A stretch of 26,891 nt of DNA from a virus, in the IMG/VR virus record IMGVR_UViG_3300031787_000698, positions 1-26,891 of that record. One strand, written 5' to 3'. Of the stretch, positions 22,296-26,891 are shown piece by piece; the first letter of the stretch is position 1; each line of letters opens with the position of its first letter. The position numbers were made by a program, and so were the translations under genes. Below the pieces are notes generated by a model. The model did not search any database. It was not told the DNA's origin and saw only the letters and a list, made by a program, of their open reading frames with translations.

Positions 22296-22600
22296 TTCCC
22301 CCTCTCCCCTTCATATGCAGCGATAGCGGCTCGGGCTAGGTCTTCGGCCAAGATGCCGTTCATCTGCGCCAAAGCGTACTCCGGGTAGACCTCGGTTCGC
22401 CGGTATATCGCCCGCGCCACCGCATCCACCACGGCCTCGGAAGGCTCTGGTCGGGCTAGGATTGCGTCGGCGCAAGCCAGCACGCACCTAGCGTCCTCGG
22501 GGGCGTACAGCGGGGCATCCTCCCAACTGATCGGGCCTGCGTCCGCCTCACGGACCCAGGTTTCCCACATGATCCGCGCAATCCTCTCTCGCTCACTCAC
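22292..22600 (-). CDS. Hypothetical acidic helical protein
   Basis: A 102-residue protein. I chose GTG at 22600, which has GGAGG five nt upstream and overlaps the DUF551-like stop (GTGA). The same frame is open to 22705, but that part lies inside other genes and is Pro/Ser-rich. The sequence begins VSERERIARIMWETWVREAD, has a middle DAPLYAPEDARCVLACADAI, then AVVDAVARAIYRRTEV and a final helix LAEDLARAAIAAYEG. Two similar helix pairs with ARI-type motifs suggest an internal duplication. No known function. It is in a coupled set with the nuclease-like gene downstream. Confidence 0.7.
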   Translation of the reverse strand: MSERERIARIMWETWVREADAGPISWEDAPLYAPEDARCVLACADAILARPEPSEAVVDAVARAIYRRTEVYPEYALAQMNGILAEDLARAAIAAYEGERGK

Positions 22601-22710
22601 GCTCGCCTCCGTGCTTGGTGGGGTTGAGGGCGGCGCGGATAGCTTCGGACGCCCCAAAGCAGAATATCGCGCCCATCCCTCGGCGCGGTCTCTATCGGTT
22701 GCCACGTCAC
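22597..22710 (-). CDS. Very short DUF551-like protein
   Basis: A 37-residue ORF: GTG at 22710 overlaps the previous stop (GTGA) and its stop overlaps the next start likewise. It starts MTWQPIETAPRDGRDILLWG, which is the well-known first half of DUF551 proteins (WQPIETAP.DG..ILL). After that, a typical member has a Trp/Gly-rich end, but here the frame turns into a short Arg/Pro-rich tail (RRPQPHQARRRA) and stops. It is probably shortened by deletion or frameshift, though the retained coupling suggests it may still be translated. DUF551 function is unknown. Confidence 0.7.
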   Translation of the reverse strand: MTWQPIETAPRDGRDILLWGVRSYPRRPQPHQARRRA

Positions 22711-22877
22711 GGCGTCAGTCCTCCAGCTTCATGCAGGTCGCGGCAGAACGGCGGCATCCCCGGCTTACCGACCGGCGCGAAGCACTGATCACACAGCCAC
22801 AGAGTCCCGGTGTCGGGGTCATGGTAAGCCGTGCCGCCGCAGGTTAGCGGGATCGGGCGGGTGTCTGTGGGGCTCAC
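22707..22877 (-). CDS. Cysteine-containing mini-protein, possible zinc ribbon
   Basis: A 56-residue ORF: GTG at 22877 with AAGGAG about 8 nt upstream, overlapping the preceding stop (GTGA). The sequence has TCGG, AYHDPDTGTLWLCDQCFAP, then FCRDLHEAGG. CDQC is a metal-binding knuckle; Cys13 with FC or a His (CRDLH) could complete a zinc site. The pattern is like small phage zinc-finger proteins that list 'what is given to whom', with the GTLWLCDQC step typical of a ribbon. No DNA-binding residues stand out. Function unknown; overlaps and ribosome binding site make it likely real. Confidence 0.7.
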   Translation of the reverse strand: MSPTDTRPIPLTCGGTAYHDPDTGTLWLCDQCFAPVGKPGMPPFCRDLHEAGGLTP

Positions 22878-23059
22878 GCTTCAATCTCCTTGTCGGTCCA
22901 AACAACGGCTTCCGATGTTACGGTGTCAATTCTTTTCACGGCCAGGCCCGGAACAACGTGCGCGTGGTTCTTCGCCCATTCGACCGCGTGCGAGAGCGTT
23001 TCAAGAGTGCAGGCGACAGCGCCCGCCGCCGTGACCACGTGATAGGATGTGCGGGTCAT
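22874..23059 (-). CDS. Small hypothetical protein
   Basis: A 61-residue protein. I chose the ATG at 23059, overlapping the stop of the 31-residue membrane peptide (TGATG); the frame is open to 23236, but there it crosses that peptide and its neighbour. The sequence starts MTRTSYHVVTAAGAVACTLE, then LSHAVEWAKNHAHVVPGLAV, and ends in a strand (VTSEAVVWTDKEIEA). It looks like a compact alpha/beta unit, with no cysteine pair or membrane segment. The family is not recognised. Coupled with the genes on both sides. Confidence 0.7.
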   Translation of the reverse strand: MTRTSYHVVTAAGAVACTLETLSHAVEWAKNHAHVVPGLAVKRIDTVTSEAVVWTDKEIEA

Positions 23060-23154
23060 CACAAAAACCCCGTCAGTTTCGCCACCAGCCCAATGCAAGC
23101 GGTGATCACGATTAACGATGCCGTTTGGTAGGCGTACCAGGACCAAGGGCGCAT
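23059..23154 (-). CDS. 31-residue single-span membrane peptide
   Basis: A tiny ORF: ATG at 23154 with GGAGGT 7 nt upstream, an excellent ribosome binding site, overlapping the previous stop by ATGA and the next ATG by TGATG. MRPWSWYAYQ is followed by a hydrophobic helix (TASLIVITACIGLVAKLTGF) and the stop. It should be a membrane peptide with N-terminal aromatic/Arg anchor. Such peptides in early operons may block other phages or change host membrane proteins, but this is speculation. Confidence 0.65.
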   Translation of the reverse strand: MRPWSWYAYQTASLIVITACIGLVAKLTGFL

Positions 23155-23330
23155 CACGCCACCTCCAATTCCAAAAACACCCCCGCCTCGTCGGCGGCGG
23201 CTCCAATGTCATCGAGCAACGCCCAAGCGCGCTCACGGTTGAAAAGCAGGATCAGCCCGCGCACGACCTCGGGCGCAAGGCGCGTGTGGTCGAGGTAGAC
23301 TTGGCCGGCGTGGCAATGAAAGCGGGTCAT
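23154..23330 (-). CDS. Small hypothetical protein
   Basis: A 58-residue protein. The ATG at 23330 overlaps the stop of the CxxC protein by ATGA, which fixes the start although the frame is open to 23363. It begins MTRFHCHAGQVYLDHTRLAP, continues EVVRGLILLFNRERAWALLD and ends AADEAGVFLELEVA. A beta-helix-helix-beta pattern is likely. HCH could bind metal, but no second pair is present. The family is not recognised. The conserved MTR start of several genes in this operon (this one, 23059, 23500 and 21708) comes from the overlap sequence ATGAC. Confidence 0.68.
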   Translation of the reverse strand: MTRFHCHAGQVYLDHTRLAPEVVRGLILLFNRERAWALLDDIGAAADEAGVFLELEVA

Positions 23331-23500
23331 TGGGCGTCTTCTTCGGCCTTGGCCGCTTCCCATTCCAAGACCTCATCAGCGCAATCGATGCAGACAAGCT
23401 CCCCGGTGAGTTCGTAAACCTCGACGCTGGGTGAGAAGTCGCGGGCGCAACATTCGCTGCAACGCGACTCCGAATGGATGACGTAGGCTTTGCGCGTCAT
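23327..23500 (-). CDS. CxxC-type zinc-ribbon mini-protein
   Basis: A 57-residue protein with ATG at 23500, overlapping the previous stop by 1 nt (TGATG); the open frame to 23596 lies inside the upstream gene. MTRKAYVIHSESRCSECCARD gives the first knuckle (CSEC) and GELVCIDCADEVLEWEA the second (CIDC), the spacing of a four-cysteine zinc ribbon, followed by an acidic helix. Such proteins are common in phage early regions and often bind nucleic acid or other proteins. No further function can be given. Confidence 0.72.
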   Translation of the reverse strand: MTRKAYVIHSESRCSECCARDFSPSVEVYELTGELVCIDCADEVLEWEAAKAEEDAQ

Positions 23501-23691
23501 CACGCGGCCTCCGCACGGTCGCGCACCATGGTCAAGTGGCGGTCGATCTCGTCGCGGATGCGGGCAAGATCGGCGTCGGAAGCGAACACCGAACATCTCA
23601 TGCTAAGTCGCAACCACTGGTGGCCGTCCACGCGCTCGATATCAATTTCGTCGCCGGGCGACAGGTGAATATTGGTGGTGATAGTAGCCAT
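23500..23691 (-). CDS. Small hypothetical protein
   Basis: A 63-residue protein. ATG at 23691 overlaps the stop of the previous gene (TGATG). The first half has beta strands (MATITTNIHLSPGDEIDIER, then HQWLRLSMRC), the second a charged helix (DADLARIRDEIDRHLTMVRD). LSPGDEI and QWLRL look like a small barrel, followed by a helix for dimerisation. The family is not recognised. Coupled to both neighbours. Confidence 0.68.
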   Translation of the reverse strand: MATITTNIHLSPGDEIDIERVDGHQWLRLSMRCSVFASDADLARIRDEIDRHLTMVRDRAEAA

Positions 23692-23903
23692 CAAGCCGCC
23701 TCCCCATAAGCCGCCGCCGCTTCCGTAATGCTGGCGAACCGGCTGACCGTTATATCGCAGTCCTTCTCGCCGTCGCGGCTAAAGAACCATTGTTCCGTGA
23801 CGACCTCAAACCCCGCCGGGGTTTCGAGTAGCGACACCTTGCGCGACCAGTCATAAGGCGTCCGCTTGTCGCCGTGCGACGTGGCGATGATGTGTGCGGG
23901 CAT
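23691..23903 (-). CDS. Small hypothetical protein
   Basis: A 70-residue protein. I chose the ATG at 23903, with GGGAGG about 8 nt upstream that overlaps the end of the previous gene; the frame is open to 23951 but without a ribosome binding site. It starts MPAHIIATSHGDKRTPYDWS, continues KVSLLETPAGFEVVTEQWFF and ends with a helix (FASITEAAAAYGEA). The mainly beta pattern with a C-terminal helix is like small single-domain phage proteins. The family is not recognised. Second gene of the leftward operon. Confidence 0.7.
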   Translation of the reverse strand: MPAHIIATSHGDKRTPYDWSRKVSLLETPAGFEVVTEQWFFSRDGEKDCDITVSRFASITEAAAAYGEAA

Positions 23904-23904
23904 C

Positions 23905-24141
23905 TTAGACCTCCCAACCCGCGTTAAGCCCCATGTGCGGGGTGAAAACATACTTCCGACCGTTGGCGGGGTTCCAAAGGCGGTAGTCGGGGCCGACCTT
24001 CTCGACCACTTCCAGCGTCAGGAAGCCGACCCTGACCGTCTCGCCGTTCGACCAGTCCTGCGTGCGGCGGGGGGTCTGATAGCCGTTCTGAAGGCCGCCT
24101 AGGGCGGATCGGCTGGCGCGGTATCCAACAAACTTGGGCAT
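23905..24141 (-). CDS. Small hypothetical protein, first gene of the leftward operon
   Basis: A 78-residue protein. I chose the ATG at 24141: GGAG lies about 10 nt upstream and the candidate promoter at 24197-24170 puts the RNA start near 24163, downstream of the alternative starts at 24180 and 24171. The sequence is MPKFVGYRASRSALGGLQNG, then QDWSNGETVRVGFLTLEVVE and a final segment with LWNPANGRKYVFTPHMGLNA. It is mostly beta, with a strongly basic N-terminus. The family is not recognised. As the first gene of an operon facing a Cro-like regulator, it may be an early product. Confidence 0.7.
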   Translation of the reverse strand: MPKFVGYRASRSALGGLQNGYQTPRRTQDWSNGETVRVGFLTLEVVEKVGPDYRLWNPANGRKYVFTPHMGLNAGWEV

Positions 24142-24169
24142 CTCGTTTTCTCCGTTTGCGTTGTTCCCC

Positions 24170-24197
24170 ATAGTCACCACGCAAGCGTGACGGTCAA
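24170..24197 (-). promoter_or_regulatory. Leftward promoter of the small-gene operon
   Basis: Read leftward: T-rich tract (24205-24199), TTGACC (24197-24192) as -35, 16-nt spacer, GACTAT (24175-24170) as -10. The -35 matches five of six consensus bases; the -10 is weaker. The A/T tract just upstream could act as an UP element. Transcription would start about 22 nt before the ATG at 24141. Confidence 0.5.
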
Positions 24198-24259
24198 CAA
24201 AAAAATGCGCCCCCAGGCCGTTTTTAATGATTGACCCCGCCGTGCCTATGCGTCACCAC
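24173..24259. promoter_or_regulatory. Candidate operators in the divergent control region
   Basis: CACGC-AA-GCGTG (24178-24189) is a perfect dyad inside the spacer of the leftward promoter, flanked by GTCAC/GTGAC (24173-24177, 24187-24191). GTCACCAC occurs at 24173-24180 and again at 24252-24259, just before the XRE gene. GGTCAA (24192-24197) and TTGACC (24231-24236) are a wider inverted pair. These are probable sites for the XRE regulator; binding is inferred. Confidence 0.5.
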
Positions 24260-24266
24260 TAGGGCC

Positions 24267-24452
24267 ATGACATTAGCTCAGTGGATGGCCGCCAACGGCT
24301 ACAAAGACCAGCGCCTTGCGGACGAACTGTCCCTGTCGCGCTCGGCAATCACCCGCATCCGTCGCGGCGAGCGTAAGCCGTCGCTTGACGTCGCCCTGCG
24401 CCTTGAGCGCGTCACCGGCTTGCCGATTGGCGCGCTTGTGGGGGCGGCGTGA
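24267..24452 (+). CDS. Cro/XRE-type HTH regulator
   Basis: A 61-residue protein that is almost only one helix-turn-helix domain. I chose the ATG at 24267; AGGG lies close upstream. MTLAQWMAANGYKDQRLADE leads into the HTH, with LADELSLSRSAITRIRRGER as the core (turn at Leu-Ser, recognition helix SAITRIRRG), and KPSLDVALRLERVTGLPIG as the last helices. There is no C-terminal cleavage or dimer domain, so it is more like Cro than like CI. It faces the leftward operon over a 125-nt control region with dyads, which fits a switch role. The next gene may be coupled to it. Confidence 0.85.
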   Translation: MTLAQWMAANGYKDQRLADELSLSRSAITRIRRGERKPSLDVALRLERVTGLPIGALVGAA

Positions 24453-24490
24453 AACCTGTCGCCACAAACAACCCTTCAGGAGCAAACGAA

Positions 24491-24661
24491 GTGACCGAAC
24501 GCAAAAACAACGCGCGGAAGTTCCCAAAATACGCGGACCTTCCGATCCACCGGCTGGCGGACCAATACCTGCCAAGCCTGAACGACCACCAGGCGCACCT
24601 CGACACTATCGCCCGCGCGAACAACGGACGCGGTTTCTCCGTCGCGAAGGTGCGGCCGTGA
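24491..24661 (+). CDS. Small hypothetical protein between XRE and GcrA-like genes
   Basis: A 56-residue protein. I chose GTG at 24491 because AGGAG (24478-24482) lies 8 nt upstream; another in-frame GTG at 24449 overlaps the XRE stop (GTGA) and would add 14 residues with no clear family pattern. The sequence starts MTERKNNARKFPKYADLPIH, has DQYLPSLNDHQAHLDTIARA and ends with a basic part. Its stop overlaps the GcrA-like start (GTGA). The family is not recognised. A helical, charged protein with no cysteine; a small DNA-associated or regulator-associated role is possible but not shown. Confidence 0.65.
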   Translation: MTERKNNARKFPKYADLPIHRLADQYLPSLNDHQAHLDTIARANNGRGFSVAKVRP

Positions 24662-25305
24662 GAAGTTGGACGCCGGAAGAGCTGACACGCTTGCAAGAGC
24701 TTGTCGGGCTAGGGTGGGCGCGGCAACGCATCGCCGCCGACCTCGACCGCAGCGTGGACGCCGTGAAGGCACGCATAAACCACGGCGGGTTCGACAAGCC
24801 GCCCATGCGCGCCGTAACATGGTGGACGCCGGAGGAGGAGGCGAAGCTCGAAGAGCTTTGGCGGATCGGCCACTCTCTCACCGAGATCGGGCGCATCCTC
24901 GGCAAGGGGCGCGGTGCTATCGCCGGGGCCTGCGCGCGACGGGGGTTGAAACGTGACGCGGCAAGCCGGGGGCTCATTAACTCCGTCGCATCATCCGTCC
25001 GCTCCGAACGGTCGCCCGCCCGCAAGCGCGTCGCCAACTGGTCAATCTCCAAGGTCCCCGCCCCCGCCGACGTAGCGCGTTACGTCCCCAAGACACACGC
25101 CGTACCGCCGACCGCCAAGCATTGGCTAGAACGCGCGTTCGGTGAATGTGCGTTTCCTGTAGACGGCGCCGGGGTTGATCTGATTTCGTGTTGCCGCAAG
25201 GGCTGGCGCACCACACCGGACGCCGCCGCCTATTGCGACGAACACCGCGCCGTCATGTTCGGCGCACCGCGTAGCGATCTGGAAGGGTTGGAGAAGGTGG
25301 TATGA
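24658..25305 (+). CDS. GcrA-like regulator with two Myb/SANT-like HTH units
   Basis: A 215-residue protein from GTG at 24658 (GTGA overlap). Residues 3-42 (SWTPEELTRLQELVGLGWAR, then AADLDRSVDAVKARI) and 56-98 (WTPEEEAKLEELWRIGHSLT, then IGRILGKGRGAIAGA, ARRGLKR) are two copies of the WTPEE helical unit; the second is close to the GcrA DNA-binding domain. A basic linker follows. The C-terminus has the GcrA-type signature GECAFPV, CC, YCDEHRAVMF, with Cys164, Cys178/179, Cys193 and His196 arranged as in the sigma-70-contacting end of GcrA. Host GcrA has one N-terminal unit, so the duplication is unusual. It is coupled by ATGA to a DNA methyltransferase. Confidence 0.8.
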   Translation: MRSWTPEELTRLQELVGLGWARQRIAADLDRSVDAVKARINHGGFDKPPMRAVTWWTPEEEAKLEELWRIGHSLTEIGRILGKGRGAIAGACARRGLKRDAASRGLINSVASSVRSERSPARKRVANWSISKVPAPADVARYVPKTHAVPPTAKHWLERAFGECAFPVDGAGVDLISCCRKGWRTTPDAAAYCDEHRAVMFGAPRSDLEGLEKVV

Positions 25306-25997
25306 GCTACCAGCGCAAGGAGGTGATCGGGGATGCGACGCTGTATCTGGGCGACTGCCGGGACATCCTTCCGACGTTGGGGAAGGTTGACGCGGTTGTG
25401 ACGGACCCTCCGTTCGGGATGGCGTTCCAAAGCAATTACCGGACGGTGCAGCACGCGGAAATCGCCAACGACGGAACCGATGAACTGCTGCGGTGGGCAT
25501 GCGAAATACCGGCCCGCCACTCCAGCTATGTCTTCTGCAGGTGGGACAATATCGCCGCACTTCCGAAGCCTAAGAGCCTCGTGACATGGGTTAAGAATAA
25601 CTGGTCAATGGGCGACCTGGAGCACGAGCACGCGCGGCAGACTGAGGTCGCGTGCTTCTATCCAGGCCCCGAGCACAGGTGGCCTAGAGGGCGACCGACC
25701 GACGTTGTGGAGTGTCCCCGCACCGGGAACGTCTACCACCCTACCGAGAAGCCTGTGGCGCTTATGTGGGCGATTGTAGGCTGGACGGAGGGTGTCGTTT
25801 TCGACCCGTTCGCAGGAAGCGGAACAACCGGGGTCGCCTGCGTGCAGCGGGGGCGCGCGTTCATCGGCTGCGAGATTGATCCGGCGCATTTCGAGACGGC
25901 CTGCCGCCGCATCGCCAAGGCTTACGAACAGCCCCGGCTCTTTGACGAGCCACCCCCAAAGCCAGTGCAACCTTCTCTGTTAGGGGACCTGTCGTGA
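25302..25997 (+). CDS. DNA methyltransferase, beta class (N6-adenine or N4-cytosine)
   Basis: A 231-residue enzyme with motif IV DPPF (35-38) near the N-terminus and the SAM-binding motif I FDPFAGSGTTG (167-177) near the C-terminus; this IV-TRD-I order defines the beta class, which includes CcrM. HPTEKP (146-151) precedes motif I as usual. The specificity region between is only ~105 residues, and the C-terminal DNA-binding extension found in CcrM is missing. YLGDCRDILPTL is the usual N-terminal stretch. No restriction endonuclease is beside it, so it is probably a solitary methylase for protection or regulation. It overlaps the GcrA-like gene and the RuvC-like gene by 4 nt each. Recognition sequence unknown. 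Confidence 0.88.
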   Translation: MSYQRKEVIGDATLYLGDCRDILPTLGKVDAVVTDPPFGMAFQSNYRTVQHAEIANDGTDELLRWACEIPARHSSYVFCRWDNIAALPKPKSLVTWVKNNWSMGDLEHEHARQTEVACFYPGPEHRWPRGRPTDVVECPRTGNVYHPTEKPVALMWAIVGWTEGVVFDPFAGSGTTGVACVQRGRAFIGCEIDPAHFETACRRIAKAYEQPRLFDEPPPKPVQPSLLGDLS

Positions 25998-26467
25998 CCA
26001 TCCTGGCAATAGACCCCGGCCTCTCGGGCGCGCTTGCGTTCTTGAAGCCGTCCGGCAATCTCACCGTCATCGACATCCCGACGCTCCAGCTAAAGAAGCG
26101 CGTGATCGACGAATATGCGCTCGCGCGAATCGTTGACGAGTGGGCGATTGAGGTGCGCGAGGTTTGGCTGGAGCAAGTCGGCGTGCGGCCGGGCGAAGGC
26201 GCGGTCGGGGCGTTCACGTTCGGGCGCGGCTATGGGCTGATACGCGGTATCTGCGCCGCCAACTTTTTGACGATCCACGACGTAACACCGCAGGTCTGGA
26301 AGCGCGCCTTAGGCGTACCAGCGGAAAAGGATGGCGCACGCGCCGTCGCGTCCCGCTACTTCCCGCGCTACGCAGGCGAGTGGGCGCGCGTGAAGGATGA
26401 CGGGCGGGCCGAAGCCGCGTTGATCGCGCTTTATGGTTCAAGGCAGATGCAAGCGAGGGCCGCGTGA
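25994..26467 (+). CDS. RuvC-like Holliday-junction resolvase
   Basis: A 157-residue RNase H-fold nuclease from GTG overlapping the methylase stop. The acidic catalytic set is visible: Asp7 in ILAIDPGLSGAL, Glu60 in VWLEQVG, and DDGRAEAALIA with Asp135/136 and Glu140 near the C-terminus. GAFTFGRGYGLIRGI is the usual middle motif and VTPQVWKRALGV is typical of phage RuvC-type enzymes. It probably resolves recombination or replication branches before packaging. The length is close to that of cellular RuvC. The next gene starts in the overlap GTGA. Confidence 0.9.
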   Translation: MTILAIDPGLSGALAFLKPSGNLTVIDIPTLQLKKRVIDEYALARIVDEWAIEVREVWLEQVGVRPGEGAVGAFTFGRGYGLIRGICAANFLTIHDVTPQVWKRALGVPAEKDGARAVASRYFPRYAGEWARVKDDGRAEAALIALYGSRQMQARAA

Positions 26468-26769
26468 CCCAATCCCTCACCGGCGCCGGCTGGTATTTCT
26501 CCGCGTCTCACCGCGACCCGATCCGCAAGGAGTTGCACGGCCACTCCTACGAGGTCACCGCCTACTGGCCCTCGGAGCCGCCGCGCGATGCGATGGTCCT
26601 GCAATGGACCCTGCGCGACGTGTTGAAGGGCTTCGACCATGTGACGCTGCCCGACGAAATGACCCGCGCCGAAACGCTGGCCCGCGCCATCGGATCACTG
26701 ATCGACGGATGCGTTCGCGTGGACATCGCCCGGCCTTCGGAGCGCCTGCGTTGCGAGGTCTGGTTGTGA
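26464..26769 (+). CDS. QueD/6-pyruvoyl-tetrahydropterin synthase-like protein, catalytic Cys absent
   Basis: A 101-residue protein of the T-fold family, with zinc-site residues WYFSASHR (His16) and LHGHSYEV (His25, His27). FDHVTLPDEMTRAETLARAI matches the LDH..LND..PT.E.LA block, and RCEVWL is the final strand with Glu. QueD makes 6-carboxy-tetrahydropterin on the path to 7-deazaguanine (preQ0). In usual members a Cys precedes the LHGH motif by a few residues (like KCGRLHGH in E. coli QueD); here the segment is RDPIRKELHGH and has no Cys. It is also ~20 residues shorter. So the activity may be different. Start GTG overlaps the RuvC-like stop; the stop overlaps the next start. Confidence 0.8.
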   Translation: MTQSLTGAGWYFSASHRDPIRKELHGHSYEVTAYWPSEPPRDAMVLQWTLRDVLKGFDHVTLPDEMTRAETLARAIGSLIDGCVRVDIARPSERLRCEVWL

Positions 26770-26891
26770 TGACGGTCTGTTACCACGGAACGCCGATCAC
26801 GCCACAAAGCTCGCTCTTGAAGCTCGCCGGGCGTCACTTCTGCGTCTCGTATTTCAACCGGACAAAGACCAGCCTCCCGCTGATCGAGGGC
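26769..26891 (+). CDS. Start of a conserved phage protein, possibly DpdA-like (cut by window end)
   Basis: The ATG at 26769 overlaps the QueD-like stop (TGATG) and the frame is open for 41 codons to the edge. It starts MTVCYHGTPITPQSSLLKLA, then GRHFCVSYFNRTKT. From memory, phage proteins with a YHGTPITP...GRHFCVSY start continue with an LDNGAFS-type barrel and relate to tRNA-guanine-transglycosylase-like DpdA enzymes that insert 7-deazaguanines in DNA. The neighbouring QueD-like gene fits this. As only the N-terminus is seen, the call is tentative. Confidence 0.5.
   Translation, partial: MTVCYHGTPITPQSSLLKLAGRHFCVSYFNRTKTSLPLIEG

Noticed and set aside
24198-24226. A-run, GC core, T-run that resembles a bidirectional terminator
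   Set aside because: The GC core TGCGCCCCCAGGCCG does not form a good stem; the A/T tract is better explained as an upstream promoter element.
24449-24490. Upstream GTG start for the small gene after XRE
   Set aside because: It overlaps the XRE stop, but the GTG at 24491 has the better ribosome binding site (AGGAG, 8 nt); the earlier start is kept only as an alternative.
1-26891. Search for integrase, att sites, tRNA genes, insertion sequences and CRISPR arrays
   Set aside because: None seen; no transposase or tyrosine/serine recombinase motif, no spaced direct repeats and no cloverleaf was recognised by eye.

Overview
The window is about 26.9 kb of a tailed-phage or prophage genome with high G+C content and almost no non-coding DNA. 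The virion genes follow the order of the P22-like podoviruses: terminase, portal, scaffold, coat, gp4-like adaptor, gp10-like hub, ejection proteins, tail fibres, lysis. A Caulobacterales or related alphaproteobacterial host is likely. The reasons are a phage-borne GcrA-like protein (GcrA is an alphaproteobacterial cell-cycle regulator), a spike-base protein of the gene-transfer-agent type, and the codon use. No integrase, attachment site, tRNA or CRISPR array is visible, so temperate versus lytic cannot be decided here.

Region 1 (1-8128, rightward): end of the large terminase, portal, scaffold, coat protein, a hairpin terminator and a small head-decoration protein. An accessory insert follows at about 5439-7283. 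It holds a promoter-like sequence and two inverted repeats in the leader of an HNH-AP2 homing endonuclease, then a SAM methyltransferase and a DxD glycosyltransferase. The connector genes resume with a gp4-like adaptor and a spike-base protein. A small leftward gene with nested dyads beside it lies between portal and scaffold.

Region 2 (8129-18537, rightward): two small connector-region proteins, the gp10-like tail hub, a hypothetical protein, four consecutive candidate DNA-ejection proteins, and three tail fibre or spike genes. One spike carries an SGNH esterase domain and one is a right-handed beta-helix. They probably recognise and process a surface polysaccharide. An antisense membrane ORF lies between the ejection and fibre genes.

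Region 3 (18534-21518, rightward): a lysis cassette with a coiled-coil membrane protein, a holin candidate, an M15-type peptidase endolysin, an i-spanin and an o-spanin lipoprotein. A calcineurin-like metallophosphoesterase and a 43-residue membrane protein sit inside the cassette.

Region 4 (24141 down to 21466, leftward): twelve mostly tiny, translationally coupled genes read from one candidate promoter. They include a PD-(D/E)XK nuclease-like protein, two cysteine-rich mini-proteins, a 31-residue membrane peptide and a truncated DUF551-like gene. Several are shorter than usual gene-finder limits and were read directly from the sequence.

Region 5 (24142-26891, rightward): a divergent control region with dyad operators, a Cro/XRE-type regulator, a small protein, a GcrA-like protein coupled to a beta-class DNA methyltransferase, a RuvC-like resolvase, a QueD-like protein without the usual catalytic cysteine, and the first codons of a possible DpdA-like protein. 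The most interesting signals are the GcrA-like/methyltransferase pair and the possible 7-deazaguanine DNA-modification genes at the right edge.
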